64,000 nt of DNA from Oceanobacillus rekensis (GCF_002153375.1 NZ_MTBQ01000003.1:248001-312000); one strand, 5' to 3'; shown: positions 41,904 through 52,084, numbered from the stretch's first letter. Translations and numbers: made by a program. The notes: generated by a model not told the origin, from the sequence alone.

Positions 41904-43265
41904 CTAGTAACCTTCTGCAGCTATAAGCTCTATCAGTTCATCTTCAATAACTTTTCCAGTTTCTTCATCTAACAGGTTATTTACCATTATGGAAATGATC
42001 AGCTGCCTACCATTTTTCGTTTCCATGTACCCAGATAATGTGCTCACACCCTCAATTGTGCCTGTTTTTGCTTTTACGATAAGGTCTTTCATCCGTTCAC
42101 GAAGTGTGCCACCGATCATTCGATCTTCATTCCCTGCAATTGGGAGTGCATGTAAATAATCCGAAAACCAAACTTTTTTCTGTACTTCATATAATAGATG
42201 CGAAATTTCATTTGCTGGTATCAAATTACTGTGCGATATTCCGGAACCATCCTTAATCATTATACTTTTCATATCCAGCCCAAATGCAGCCATTTCCTTT
42301 TCTAAGACGACAAATCCTTTTTCCCAGCTGCCCACACCATGGACTCTTTTGCCCATTTCCTTGATAAGAATTTCGCCAATCCCATTATTACTTAATTTCA
42401 TGAATGGAACCATCAACTCAGAAAGTGGAACAGATTTTCGAGATAAAAGTAGCTTTGCATGCTTTGGAACCTGTTTCTGTTTGATTGTCCCGTTCCAGTT
42501 GATTCCATTTTCCTTAAGTGCTTGACTAAAAAGGTTCATTGCATATTCACTGACACCCCATACTGCCATCCATTCTTTAATAGGCTCTGCGTCCTGAGAA
42601 ATCTCCCCTTTAATTGTAATGAGGTTGCCCCCGTGTTCGCGTTCTATAATCAGCTCATCCTCAACCATTTCATGGACCGTCACAGCTTCGTTTTTAATTT
42701 TTATATAATCATTGTTTGGAATAATCGTAAATCTTGGTTTTTCTCCAGCCTTAGTGGGCATAACCTCAATCACGACAGAACCTGTATCATAATCCTTATT
42801 TGGAGAAGCGGTTAGAGCAGAAACTTGTGCACCGTAATGATATTGCTCATCTGTCCATACCAAATCTTGAGAAAGCCTAGCATCATCATACCAATTATCA
42901 TCCCCAATAATATTCCCTGTTATGGTATCGATTCCCTTTCTCCTAATTTTTTCAGCAAATGTCCTAAAATCATCTACTAATAATGTAGGATCTCCTTTGC
43001 CAATTAGATAAAGATCCCCCTCTAATTCGTTTCTATTTATTCTTCCATCCACTCTGATTTCTGTTTCAAATTTGTATTTTGCTCCCAGTACATTAAATGC
43101 TGCTGCAGCCGTTAATAATTTCATGTTGGAGGCAGGATGCAGACGAATATCACTGTTATGCTCAGCTAAAATCTCTCCTGAAGACATAGAACGGATACTT
43201 ATGCCGATTAATCCTCCTTTTAGTTTTCCATCATTTTCTATATATTGTTTAAGTTTATGGATCAT
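41904..43265 (-). CDS. dacB: Peptidase S13 D-alanyl-D-alanine carboxypeptidase without signal peptide
   Basis: A 453-residue PBP4/DacB-type penicillin-binding enzyme. All three active-site motifs are present: SNMK (Ser46, Lys49), SNN in KLSNNGIGE, and KTG in VKAKTGTIEG. The family normally acts on peptidoglycan outside the membrane, but this N terminus (MIHKLKQYIENDGKLKGG) has no signal peptide or membrane anchor and the ribosome site is poor (CTGGGGG). No in-frame upstream extension is visible. Either it is cytosolic, secreted by another route, or its 5' end has changed. Confidence 0.87.
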   Translation of the reverse strand: MIHKLKQYIENDGKLKGGLIGISIRSMSSGEILAEHNSDIRLHPASNMKLLTAAAAFNVLGAKYKFETEIRVDGRINRNELEGDLYLIGKGDPTLLVDDFRTFAEKIRRKGIDTITGNIIGDDNWYDDARLSQDLVWTDEQYHYGAQVSALTASPNKDYDTGSVVIEVMPTKAGEKPRFTIIPNNDYIKIKNEAVTVHEMVEDELIIEREHGGNLITIKGEISQDAEPIKEWMAVWGVSEYAMNLFSQALKENGINWNGTIKQKQVPKHAKLLLSRKSVPLSELMVPFMKLSNNGIGEILIKEMGKRVHGVGSWEKGFVVLEKEMAAFGLDMKSIMIKDGSGISHSNLIPANEISHLLYEVQKKVWFSDYLHALPIAGNEDRMIGGTLRERMKDLIVKAKTGTIEGVSTLSGYMETKNGRQLIISIMVNNLLDEETGKVIEDELIELIAAEGY

Positions 43266-43462
43266 TTAAAAACCCCCAGCGCCAAATCGTTATAAATTTA
43301 TTTCTATTACATTATTCGATAAAGATTAGAAATACCCCTCCATTTTCCGGATTATTTCACGCATAAATCCCTTTCATATTTTTGTATTTCTAATTTACGC
43401 GCCCTTCCTTATTTCAAACTGGTTCATATACTGTGGGTATACGAATGCTGGAGGTGAACGAT

Positions 43463-43570
43463 ATGAGCGGTTATGGTGGTGGAGATTATGCTGGTGGCTT
43501 TGCTTTGATTGTTGTTTTATTCATCTTATTAATTATTGTAGGTGCTTCTTTTGGAAAAGGATCTTATTAA
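43463..43570 (+). CDS. YjcZ-family sporulation micropeptide, 35 aa
   Basis: A 35-residue peptide: Gly/Tyr head (MSGYGGGDYAGG) and one helix ([18 protein letters not shown]) nearly identical to that of the 5015 peptide. GGAGGTGAACG precedes the ATG. Confidence 0.85.
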   Translation: MSGYGGGDYAGGFALIVVLFILLIIVGASFGKGSY

Positions 43571-43646
43571 TATCTGTTCAGGATGTTTATTGTAATTTCA
43601 CCTTTTATCTGAACTTCTTTCCTCCTCTCAATAAAACGGAATCTCT

Positions 43647-43673
43647 AAGGGATGCACTGGCATCCTTTTTTTG
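43647..43673 (+). terminator. Terminator of the YjcZ-like gene
   Basis: AGGGATGC / GCATCCT hairpin followed by seven T, about 75 nt after the stop. Confidence 0.7.
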
Positions 43674-43710
43674 TTTTTAAAGGAAGTCGAACTGACCTAT
43701 ATCCTGCTGG

Positions 43711-43782
43711 CCATGCCGTGGTTGGCACATTTTTTTGTGGGACGAGTAAGTGCAGTCCCGGGACGTGCCAGTTTTTGTTGAC
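43711..43782. repeat. Nested hairpin with GGGACGAGTA repeat
   Basis: Outer stem TTGGCAC / GTGCCAG and inner GGGAC / GTCCC around GAGTAAGTGCA, followed by TTTTT. The inner part repeats at 60852-60875 and 60887-60908. It may act as a second terminator. Confidence 0.5.
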
Positions 43783-43862
43783 CCTCCTCTTTAACCAGGC
43801 ACTTGTGCTTATATCCTTAACATTAATTCCCATTGATATTTCCTACAAAGTCACCTATAATA

Positions 43863-43876
43863 AGAACAAACGTTCC
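43863..43876 (+). promoter_or_regulatory. LexA (SOS) box of the Y-family polymerase gene
   Basis: AGAACAAACGTTCC matches the B. subtilis consensus at 13 of 14 positions, 20 nt before the start codon. Confidence 0.8.
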
Positions 43877-43896
43877 GATTAGGTGGTGTATCATTC

Positions 43897-45147
43897 ATGG
43901 ATTATTCTGCTTACCCTCGTCATGATGTACTTTGTATCGATATGCGCTCGTTCTATGCAAGTGTGGAGGCGGTAAAGCTGGGTCTGGATCCGATGAAAAC
44001 GCAGCTCGCGGTTGTCGGCGATCCAAATAGGTCAGGGAGTATCGTCCTGGCAGCCTCTCCTGAATTAAAGCGAAAACACGGCATCAGTAATGTCAGTCGT
44101 TTTTTCGAGTTACCGGATGACCCTGATATTCAGATTGTTCCTGCCCATATGGCGGATTACTTGCATGTTTCCGTGGAAATTACCAAGCTTATTAATCAAT
44201 ATGTGCCAAAAGAAGCTATCCATCAGTACTCCGTTGATGAGGTCTGGGTAACAGTAAATGGTTTACAGAGACTTTTTGGAAATCGCTTCGAAGTTGCAAA
44301 GCAAATCAAAAAAGATATTTTTGAAAATTTCGGTATTACCTCTTCGGTCGGTATTGGCGATAATAAGTTTCTTGCAAAAGTTGTCATGGATCTGCATGCC
44401 AAGAAGACTGGGATTGCCGAGTGTACGTATGAAGATGTCGAAGAAAAACTCTGGCCTTCCTCTATTGAAGCCATTTGGGGCATTGGCAGTAGAATGAAGA
44501 AAAACTTGAATCGTATGGGAATTGTCTCCCTCGGCCAGCTCGCCAATTATAATCTGGAATATTTAAAAAAACGATTTGGAATCATGGGTGAACAATTGTA
44601 TTGGCACGCATGGGGTATTGACTTAAGCCCCGTTTTCGGCAACTTCACAAAACAAGAACAAAAAGGTTTTAGCCACGGGATTGCGCTGCTTCGCGACTAT
44701 ACGGAAGATGAGATTGCATACTGTATCCTCGATCTTTGTGAGGAAGTATGTCGCCGGACACGAACAGCGAATCAAACGGGAAGAACAATCCATCTTGGGA
44801 TTTCCTATGCCAAAGAAAGTGGTGGCGGATTTTCCCGATCAAGGTCCATCGATATCCCCACAAATGTAACGATGGATGTCTATCATGTCTGTATGCAATT
44901 ATTCAAGGAATTTTATGATGGAAAAAGTAATATGCGACATGTATATGTAACCTTGACTAATTTGGTTGATAAAGGAGAAACACAGCTTGATTTATTTGAA
45001 GACCGTACAAAGAAAAACGATATTGGCTATTGTATGGATGCCATTCGCGACAAATATGGAAGCACTGCCATACTCCGTGCTTCCAGCTATACAAAAGCAG
45101 GCGTTACAATAGACCGAAGTAAGAAGATTGGCGGACATTATGCGTAA
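43897..45147 (+). CDS. Y-family DNA polymerase (UvrX/YqjW type)
   Basis: A 416-residue translesion polymerase of the UmuC/DinB family. Palm motifs IDMRSFYASVEAV (first Asp) and YSVDEVWV (Asp-Glu), little-finger region near residues 240-360, and a C-terminal LDLFED sequence that resembles a beta-clamp binding motif. Size fits UvrX (416 aa) and YqjW. A near-consensus SOS box precedes it, so DNA damage control is likely. AGGTGGTG precedes the ATG. It stands alone, without YqjX/YqzH-like partners. Confidence 0.92.
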   Translation: MDYSAYPRHDVLCIDMRSFYASVEAVKLGLDPMKTQLAVVGDPNRSGSIVLAASPELKRKHGISNVSRFFELPDDPDIQIVPAHMADYLHVSVEITKLINQYVPKEAIHQYSVDEVWVTVNGLQRLFGNRFEVAKQIKKDIFENFGITSSVGIGDNKFLAKVVMDLHAKKTGIAECTYEDVEEKLWPSSIEAIWGIGSRMKKNLNRMGIVSLGQLANYNLEYLKKRFGIMGEQLYWHAWGIDLSPVFGNFTKQEQKGFSHGIALLRDYTEDEIAYCILDLCEEVCRRTRTANQTGRTIHLGISYAKESGGGFSRSRSIDIPTNVTMDVYHVCMQLFKEFYDGKSNMRHVYVTLTNLVDKGETQLDLFEDRTKKNDIGYCMDAIRDKYGSTAILRASSYTKAGVTIDRSKKIGGHYA

Positions 45148-45258
45148 TAATATGCCGTATCAAGCGAAGGATCTCATCTGATACTTCTTTCATTGTTAAT
45201 GATAATCGCTCCACATGTTATAATGGATTCATTCATTGACAATACGAGGAGGTTTAAT

Positions 45259-45927
45259 ATGAGAAAGATCAAGCAAGGAATCGTTATCTTTGCATCAATA
45301 CTATTTGTTTTATTTTTGACTGCTTGTGGAAATCAATCGGAAAATGAAACCACAGATAATTCCGGTGAACAACCAAATGAAGAAACAGAATACCCGGTTC
45401 CAGAAGAAAATCCAACGGTCACGATCACAATGGAAAATGATGAAGAAATCTTAATTGAACTGTATCCAGATACTGCCCCAAATACTGTAGCAAACTTCAT
45501 TTCCTTAATTGAAGATGGCTTTTATGATGGACTGATTTTTCACCGGGTAATTCCTGGATTCATGATTCAAGGCGGAGACCCGGAAGGAAATGGTACAGGC
45601 GGTCCTAATTATTCCATTCCAGGGGAATTCAGTTCAAATGGCTTTGAAAATGAACTCGTACACGAACGTGGTATTCTTTCCATGGCAAGATCAAACCATC
45701 CTGATTCAGCTGGTTCCCAATTCTTTATTATGGCAGAAGATTCCCCACATCTTGACGGAGAGTATGCTGCTTTTGGACAAGTTACAGACGGAATGGATGT
45801 AGTGGATGCCATCGTTGCCGAAGAACGCGGTAATTCAGATAAACCGCTTGAAGATCAAACAATGAAAAGCGTTAAAGTTGATACGAAAGGTCATGACTAC
45901 CCAGAACCTGATGAAACCGATAATTAA
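45259..45927 (+). CDS. Cyclophilin-type peptidyl-prolyl isomerase lipoprotein
   Basis: A 222-residue exported PPIase. Lipoprotein signal ending FLTAC (lipid Cys about residue 23), an acidic linker to about residue 50, and a cyclophilin domain (LIFHRVIPGFMIQGGDP, GSQFFIM, AFGQVTDGMDVVD). Acts in folding of exported proteins. The ATG at 45259 follows CGAGGAGGTT; an in-frame start at 45193 lies before the ribosome site. Confidence 0.93.
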   Translation: MRKIKQGIVIFASILFVLFLTACGNQSENETTDNSGEQPNEETEYPVPEENPTVTITMENDEEILIELYPDTAPNTVANFISLIEDGFYDGLIFHRVIPGFMIQGGDPEGNGTGGPNYSIPGEFSSNGFENELVHERGILSMARSNHPDSAGSQFFIMAEDSPHLDGEYAAFGQVTDGMDVVDAIVAEERGNSDKPLEDQTMKSVKVDTKGHDYPEPDETDN

Positions 45928-46207
45928 TAAAAGCTGGAGCTTCTGGAAAACATGCAGTTTTTCAGTGGCTTCCTTTCATTCAAGTCTCTAATCCATTTGG
46001 TCAGGGTGAAATAGAATGTTATATTTCTCCGTCGCAATCTTTTAGCATTTCCCCTAAAAACTTCTTCATTTCTCTCCAAAACACCTACCCATTACAGCAC
46101 TCTATCTTAAAAACCGCATCAATCCCGGTTCTAATATTGCGATATTTGTCACAACTAGTATAATGAAAGTACAATATAGGTATACGTATGCGAAAGAGGT
46201 AAATCCA

Positions 46208-47899
46208 ATGAACTATACAACGGAGTTAAACAAGGCATATCAAAAACTGAAAGATATCGAATTTGCACTGGACGCATCTTCTATTGTTGCCATGACAGAT
46301 AGTAGAGGAATTATTGAATATGCAAATGATAAATTTTGTGAGGTTTCCAAATACAACCAGGAAGAGTTAGTTGGAAGCAACCAAAGCATCGTCAATTCTG
46401 GTTTCCATCCAAAAACTTTTTTTAAAGACATGTGGAAAACCATTGGAACCGGTAATGTATGGCGTGGTGAAATTAAAAACCAAGCAAAAGATGGCACGTA
46501 TTATTGGGTGGATACAACCATCGTTCCGTTCCTCGACTCGGATGGAAAACCATACCAGTATATTGCGATCCGCTATAATATAACAAAACGGAAACAATAC
46601 GAAGAATATATCGAAGTAATGGCATATACAGACCCACTAACCAAACTGCCAAACAGAAACCAGTTCAGTAAATGGATTGATAATTACGATAAGAAATCAA
46701 AAGAAACTGTAACCGTTTTTTTCCTCGACTTGGACCGTTTCAAATCGATCAACGACAACTTTGGACATGACACAGGAGATATCGTACTTACTGCGGTTGC
46801 TGATCGTTTAAGGGACTGCCTGCGTGAAACAGACTTCATATCCAGGCAAGGTGGAGATGAATTCATTATCATATTGAGAAATGATGATAGTGAAGAAGCG
46901 GTCGCGCAAATCGCAACTACTATTTTGAATCGACTCAGTTTACCTTATAAATTCGGTGATACTCAAACATTTACTACAGCAAGTATAGGTATAAGTAGAG
47001 CTGTCCTCCCTACTGATGATTTAGGAGTTGACTTTGTAGAAAATTTAATTAAAAATGCCGACACTGCTATGTACCATGCAAAAAAACAAGGCGGAAATAA
47101 ATATTGCTTTAATACAGCACATCAAAACGTAGTACTGGAACGAAACTACGAAATCGATTTGGAAATAAAAGAAGCTCTCCATAGAGGCGAGTTTACGATT
47201 TCATACCAACCAATCATTAATCTAAAGAATAACAAAATAGTAGGTGCTGAAGCTCTGCTTCGATGGAATAATCGAAAATTAGGATCCGTCGGACCAAATG
47301 AATTTATCCCTGTTCTTGAACAAAATGGTTTAATCGTACCTGTTGGAAAGTGGATTATTGCTACCGTATGCAATCAAATGAAAGAATGGCAGGAGCAAGG
47401 GCAATTAATGCAGCGGATATGTGTGAATGTATCACCGATTCAATTCAATGACAGAAATTTTGTACATGATTTAAAAGAAATTTTAAATGAAGTAATGCTG
47501 GATGCATCCTATCTGGAAATTGAAATTACAGAAGGAACAATCCTTGATATAGAGTCCTCTTCCAAGACAGTTTACGAACTTAAGGATTTAGGTGTCAAAG
47601 TTTCCATTGACGATTTCGGTACAGGATATTCCTCATTGAGCTACTTAAAACAGTTGCCAATTGACACACTTAAAATTGATAAATCATTCATTGATGACCT
47701 TGATAGAGATGGGGAAATTATCGCCAATACCATTATCAGTATGGGGAAAAATCTGAATTTCCGGATCATAGCAGAGGGAATCGAGAGTAAAGAACAATTA
47801 AAATATCTTGTCAATCAAAGATGCCATGAAGGACAAGGGTATTATTTCAGCAAACCAATTACTAGCCAGCAAATGACAGAATTATTTAATGAATTTTAA
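46208..47899 (+). CDS. PAS-GGDEF-EAL cyclic-di-GMP enzyme
   Basis: A 563-residue cytosolic signalling protein: PAS domain (about residues 15-130; MTDSRGIIEYAND, PYQYIAIRYNITKRK), GGDEF domain (about 140-300, intact GGDEF in SRQGGDEFIII) and EAL domain (about 315-555; AEALLRW, SIDDFGTGYSSLSYL, LKIDKSFI). Both catalytic signatures are intact, so it could make and degrade c-di-GMP. GAAAGAGGTAAA precedes the ATG at 46208. No membrane segment. Confidence 0.92.
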   Translation: MNYTTELNKAYQKLKDIEFALDASSIVAMTDSRGIIEYANDKFCEVSKYNQEELVGSNQSIVNSGFHPKTFFKDMWKTIGTGNVWRGEIKNQAKDGTYYWVDTTIVPFLDSDGKPYQYIAIRYNITKRKQYEEYIEVMAYTDPLTKLPNRNQFSKWIDNYDKKSKETVTVFFLDLDRFKSINDNFGHDTGDIVLTAVADRLRDCLRETDFISRQGGDEFIIILRNDDSEEAVAQIATTILNRLSLPYKFGDTQTFTTASIGISRAVLPTDDLGVDFVENLIKNADTAMYHAKKQGGNKYCFNTAHQNVVLERNYEIDLEIKEALHRGEFTISYQPIINLKNNKIVGAEALLRWNNRKLGSVGPNEFIPVLEQNGLIVPVGKWIIATVCNQMKEWQEQGQLMQRICVNVSPIQFNDRNFVHDLKEILNEVMLDASYLEIEITEGTILDIESSSKTVYELKDLGVKVSIDDFGTGYSSLSYLKQLPIDTLKIDKSFIDDLDRDGEIIANTIISMGKNLNFRIIAEGIESKEQLKYLVNQRCHEGQGYYFSKPITSQQMTELFNEF

Positions 47900-47903
47900 G
47901 CAG

Positions 47904-47938
47904 TAAAAACACCGGAAATTGATTCCCGGTGTTTTTTA
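47904..47938. terminator. Bidirectional terminator between the c-di-GMP gene and tatA
   Basis: AAAACACCGG / CCGGTGTTTT stem with T-tract on the plus side and A-tract on the other. Confidence 0.85.
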
Positions 47939-48166
47939 TTATGCTTTATCTAGTTCTTTATCAGCATCTGTTTTTGTCTTCTCTTTACCTTTATCCGCGT
48001 CAGCAGTTTCGTCATCATCCATCAAATTATTAGCAGATGTCTTAAACTCGCGAAGCGTCTGTCCTGCTGCTTTACCAATCTCAGGTAATTTTTTAGGTCC
48101 AAAAATGATTAAGGCCAAAATTACGATAAGTATTAAACCAGGAATTCCTATATTTGCAAAACCCAT
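47939..48166 (-). CDS. tatA: Twin-arginine translocase subunit TatA
   Basis: A 75-residue TatA: short N terminus, one membrane helix ([15 protein letters not shown]), the [14 protein letters not shown] hinge and amphipathic helix, and an acidic/lysine tail. It forms the pore of the Tat export system. No tatC is adjacent. GGAGGTGACACC precedes the ATG. Confidence 0.93.
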   Translation of the reverse strand: MGFANIGIPGLILIVILALIIFGPKKLPEIGKAAGQTLREFKTSANNLMDDDETADADKGKEKTKTDADKELDKA

Positions 48167-48606
48167 AAGGTGTCACCTCCAAGCTATTATTCATTATACT
48201 CTACTTTAAATGAGATTTTAAGCGTTTTGGTTAATTTTTTTTAGCTTGTACTAGTTGACCGCTGCTGTTTTTTAGGTTATTGTCTTTTTTTCTCTGTAAG
48301 TAAATTTAGTCGTAGTTGGCATGAAGTTTGTTAGACTAGACGATTATGGTAAATAAAATGAAGTCTGGAGTTCCTAGAGACTTCATTTTATATAGTTATT
48401 ATTACTTTTCGTAACAATCTGGAACGTTTTTATCAAGTCATAAAATACAGTTGGAAAAATTAAGAATGAATTATAGTTACATTATTTACCAGTACTTTTC
48501 TTGCATAATTTAAAATCCATAGACTTTAACGCAGAATTCCTATATACTACATTTGTAAATTAATAGTTTTAATAGTTTAAATTATTAAAATTAAGGAGTG
48601 ATATAT
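48167..48606. other. Intergenic region with one hairpin
   Basis: About 440 AT-rich bp. The only clear structure is the hairpin AAAATGAAGTCT / AGAGACTTCATTTTA (48355-48391), terminator-like on the plus strand with no gene before it. No small frame with a ribosome site seen. Confidence 0.45.
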
Positions 48607-49995
48607 ATGGATCAAGCTGTGTCAAATGTGCTTTCCGAATTACGCAAAATATTAAAAAGTAATCAAATTAGTACCAATGAAACAGTACTTGAGTTACATA
48701 GTAAAGACGAATCCTATCACATACCAAGTAATCCGGATGTCGTTGTTTATCCCGAAACTTCCGAACAGGTTAGTGCAATTGTTAAATTTGCTAATGATCA
48801 TAAAGTTCCTATTCAGCCTTTCGGAATGGGTACAAGTTTGGAAGGTCATATCATCCCATATGATGGAGGAATAACGATTGATTTTTCACTGATGAATAAG
48901 ATTATTCAAATAAAAGAAAAGGACTTTCTCGTAAAAATCGAACCTGGTGTAACACGCACACAATTGAATAAAGAGTTAAGTAAATATGGGCTCTTCTTCC
49001 CTGTCGATCCTGGTGCAGACGCTACCCTTGGTGGAATGGCAGCAACGAATGCCAGTGGCACACTTTCTGTAAAATACGGAACAATGCGGGATAATGTTCG
49101 TGATATGGAGGTCATTCTGGCAGATGGCAAAACGATACATACTGGCACATTAGCAGCGAAGTCATCTTCGGGTTATCATTTAAATGGAATCTTTGTCGGA
49201 TCAGAAGGTACACTCGGATGTATTACTGAATTGACGTTAAAGATATTCGGAATTCCGGAATTTATCTCAGCAGCAAGAGCTACTTTTAAAACGGTAGATA
49301 GTGCGATTGAATCTGTTGTGGCCGTATTACAGGCCGGGATACCAATTGGAAGAATAGAAATTGTGGATGAAACTTCTGTAAAACAAGTCAATCATTTCAG
49401 TGAATCAACCTATGAAGAAGTTCCTACCTTATTCCTTGAATTTCACGGAAACGAAGCAGGTTTAAAACAGGATGTTGCATTTACAAAGCAGATTTTTAAG
49501 GACTTTAACTGCCTGGATATCCAGTTCGAAACAGATACCGCTGCTCGCAACCGGCTTTGGGATGCAAGACATAACCTGGCATATGCCTATATTCATAGTT
49601 ATCCAGGCAGAAAAATGATGGTAACCGATGTATGTGTGCCAATCTCCGAATTAGCAGGTGCCATCCACCATGCAAGAGTAATAATCGATCAACTCGGACT
49701 CCCGGGAGGAATTACCGGTCATGTAGGAGATGGCAATTACCACATCATTCTTATGATCAATATGAACGATCCAGAAGAAATTCAGAAGTCCAAGGAATTG
49801 AATGAACAAATCGTAGAATATGCCCTGGCACGTGGTGGTACATGTACCGGTGAGCACGGTGTTGGTTTTGGTAAGCAGAAATATCAAGAAAAGGAACACG
49901 GCGAGGCATTGGAAGTAATGCGTAAAATTAAACAAGTACTTGATCCGAACAATATTTTTAGCCCAAATAAGTTATTAAATGTTAAGAATAGCTGA
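48607..49995 (+). CDS. FAD-binding oxidoreductase, GlcD/D-lactate dehydrogenase type
   Basis: A 462-residue flavoprotein oxidising a 2-hydroxy acid (glycolate or D-lactate). PCMH-type FAD domain (about residues 35-215; QPFGMGTSLEGH, DPGADATLGGMAATNASG) and C-terminal FAD-oxidase domain with GHVGDGNYHI and CTGEHGVGFGKQKY. The GlcE/GlcF partners are absent nearby. TAAGGAGTG precedes the ATG at 48607. Confidence 0.9.
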   Translation: MDQAVSNVLSELRKILKSNQISTNETVLELHSKDESYHIPSNPDVVVYPETSEQVSAIVKFANDHKVPIQPFGMGTSLEGHIIPYDGGITIDFSLMNKIIQIKEKDFLVKIEPGVTRTQLNKELSKYGLFFPVDPGADATLGGMAATNASGTLSVKYGTMRDNVRDMEVILADGKTIHTGTLAAKSSSGYHLNGIFVGSEGTLGCITELTLKIFGIPEFISAARATFKTVDSAIESVVAVLQAGIPIGRIEIVDETSVKQVNHFSESTYEEVPTLFLEFHGNEAGLKQDVAFTKQIFKDFNCLDIQFETDTAARNRLWDARHNLAYAYIHSYPGRKMMVTDVCVPISELAGAIHHARVIIDQLGLPGGITGHVGDGNYHIILMINMNDPEEIQKSKELNEQIVEYALARGGTCTGEHGVGFGKQKYQEKEHGEALEVMRKIKQVLDPNNIFSPNKLLNVKNS

Positions 49996-50010
49996 ATAGA
50001 AATAGAATAA

Positions 50011-50058
50011 ATGCAAAAACACCTTCCGGAAACAACTAATTTGGAGGTGTTTTGCATT
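50011..50058 (+). terminator. Terminator of the glcD-like gene
   Basis: ATGCAAAAACACCTTCC pairs with TGGAGGTGTTTTGCAT around a 14-nt loop. Confidence 0.85.
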
Positions 50059-50150
50059 TATAATCCTACAATTAATTCAAAAAAACTTAAGATTAATTCT
50101 CCGATTAATAAACGTATTAAACTTAGCACTAATCTAGCATATTTTAAGTA

Positions 50151-51425
50151 CTAATTAAATAATGATGGTATCCAAAGTACTAGGTCTGGAACATACGTTA
50201 TGAGAAATAGTACGGCATATGCAACTGCCAAAAACGGTAATATTGCTTTTGTTATTTGGCCAATACTAACCTTCGCAAGTGAAGAACCGATATAAAGTCC
50301 TGCACCAACTGGCGGAGTCAATAGTCCAAGGGTAAGATTAATACAAATAATAACCCCAAAGTGTACTGGATCAATACCATAGCTTGCTAATAATGGTGTG
50401 AAAATTGGTACAAGAATAACCAGAGCAGCAATCCCATCCATAAACATACCAACAATAATCAAAAATATATTAACAAGCAACAAAAATACTAATGGATTAC
50501 TTGTTAACGATGTCATCCATGCTGCAATATTTTGTGGAATTTGTTCGAAAGACAGCATCCAACCAAAAATATTCGCCATTGCAATTAATAACGTAATAAT
50601 TGCTGTTGTGTTAACTGTATTCACTAAAATACTTGGAATATCTTTTATATTAAGCTCCCTATAAATGAAGAAACCAGTAATAATTGCAACAATACTTGCA
50701 ATTGCAGCAGATTCGGTCGGTGTGAAAATACCACTTGTAATACCAAAAATAATAATAACAGGTACAAGTAAGGCTGGAATAACTTCGATAAAGCTTTTAG
50801 CCATCTTGGAGACCTTTGCACGTTTATGGGTTGGCCATTGTTGCTTCATACCAATTAATGCGATTAGGATAATAAACGCAAGTGCAAGCAAAATCCCAGG
50901 TAAAATGCCCGCCATAAACAATGAACCAATCGATACACCTGAAGCAACACCATAAATAATGAATTGCATACTAGGCGGTATAATTGGGCCCATCATACCA
51001 GCTGAAGCAGTCGTTGCAGCACTAAAACTTCTGGAGTACCCTTCTTTCTCCATTTCGGGCACCATAATTTTACTCATCATAGCAATCTGTGCCGTTGCAG
51101 AACCAATAATCGCTGCAAGCATCATATTTGCCAAGACATTCACATAGGCAAGACCGCCTCTAAAATGTCCGATAAATGTTTGAGCAAAGGCTACTAATCT
51201 TTTCGTTAACCCGCCCGAATTCATTAACTCTCCTGCCATCATAAACAAAGGAATTGCCAACAAGCCGTAATTTTCCATACCTGAGTACAACCGTTGAGGA
51301 AGCGTTGTCATTAAACCCATATTGCCAGAAACTAATATATAAATAACCGTTGTCATACCAAGTACAAAAGCAATTGGAATTCTTAATAGTAAAAGAACAG
51401 CGAATGAAATGATAGAAATTACCAT
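50151..51425 (-). CDS. TRAP transporter large permease (DctM)
   Basis: A 424-residue, about 12-helix TRAP membrane subunit. Landmarks are IPIAFVLGMTTVIYI, the IPLFMMAGELMNSGG and IIPPSMQFIIYG stretches, and the LTPPVGAGLYIGSSLA re-entrant end. It drives Na+-coupled uptake with DctQ and DctP. Its ATG directly follows the dctQ stop. The substrate is probably an aromatic or organic acid given the linked gentisate operon (inference). Confidence 0.93.
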   Translation of the reverse strand: MVISIISFAVLLLLRIPIAFVLGMTTVIYILVSGNMGLMTTLPQRLYSGMENYGLLAIPLFMMAGELMNSGGLTKRLVAFAQTFIGHFRGGLAYVNVLANMMLAAIIGSATAQIAMMSKIMVPEMEKEGYSRSFSAATTASAGMMGPIIPPSMQFIIYGVASGVSIGSLFMAGILPGILLALAFIILIALIGMKQQWPTHKRAKVSKMAKSFIEVIPALLVPVIIIFGITSGIFTPTESAAIASIVAIITGFFIYRELNIKDIPSILVNTVNTTAIITLLIAMANIFGWMLSFEQIPQNIAAWMTSLTSNPLVFLLLVNIFLIIVGMFMDGIAALVILVPIFTPLLASYGIDPVHFGVIICINLTLGLLTPPVGAGLYIGSSLAKVSIGQITKAILPFLAVAYAVLFLITYVPDLVLWIPSLFN

Positions 51426-51920
51426 TTATGCAACCCCCTCATCTGTATTGGTAAAACTCTTAAGCAATACTTCAAGTGAGTGTATGACCATAAATGTGAA
51501 ACTCACTGGAATAGATAGATAGGGAATAATCATTGGCAGCCCCATGGAACCAGATCGCTGAAGCATAATATTTGGAGAAGATATCCAAACAATAGAAAGG
51601 TATAAAACATAACTTACAAATACAAACATGATTAAATATCCGAGAACCAATATATACTTTTTAACCTTTCCTCTTAAAAAATTAGTTAAAACATCAATTG
51701 TTGGAGAAGACTTTAACTTAATACTCATACTTCCGCCAATAAAAGTAATCCAAGCGAGCGAGAACATGCCAGCTTCATCAGACCATGATAATGGTGAATC
51801 AAATACATAACGATAGAGAACACCTGCAGATAATGCAATCAAAATAATGGAACCAAGAATTATTGCTAGACCTTTTTCAATTATAAATACTAAATTACTT
51901 AGTTTATAAATTATATTCAT
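51426..51920 (-). CDS. TRAP transporter small permease (DctQ)
   Basis: A 164-residue four-helix protein with RYVFDSPLSWSDEAGMFSLAW, the DctQ signature. AAAGAGGCG precedes the ATG. It couples directly to dctM. A perfect hairpin lies in the 164-bp gap after dctP. Confidence 0.92.
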   Translation of the reverse strand: MNIIYKLSNLVFIIEKGLAIILGSIILIALSAGVLYRYVFDSPLSWSDEAGMFSLAWITFIGGSMSIKLKSSPTIDVLTNFLRGKVKKYILVLGYLIMFVFVSYVLYLSIVWISSPNIMLQRSGSMGLPMIIPYLSIPVSFTFMVIHSLEVLLKSFTNTDEGVA

Positions 51921-51977
51921 GTTAACGCCTCTTTCTAGCTGCTAAAATTTACGCAAATTCTAAAATAAATATCATTT

Positions 51978-52003
51978 GGGACATGGTTTGTTTTCCATGT
52001 CCC
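51978..52003 (-). other. Intercistronic hairpin between dctP and dctQ
   Basis: Perfect stem GGGACATGG / CCATGTCCC with an 8-nt loop and no T-tract. Such a hairpin can protect the binding-protein message and set higher dctP levels (inference). Confidence 0.55.
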
Positions 52004-52084
52004 GTGTACTAAGAAAAGGCAAGTTTGCATTAATCCTAACAGCCCTTTTAAACTGACTCTTTATAGTGAAAACTGTTAGTCGAA

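Noticed and set aside
43645-43882. Overlapping short frames on both strands between YjcZ and the Y-family polymerase
   Set aside because: They run through a terminator and nested hairpins and lack ribosome sites.
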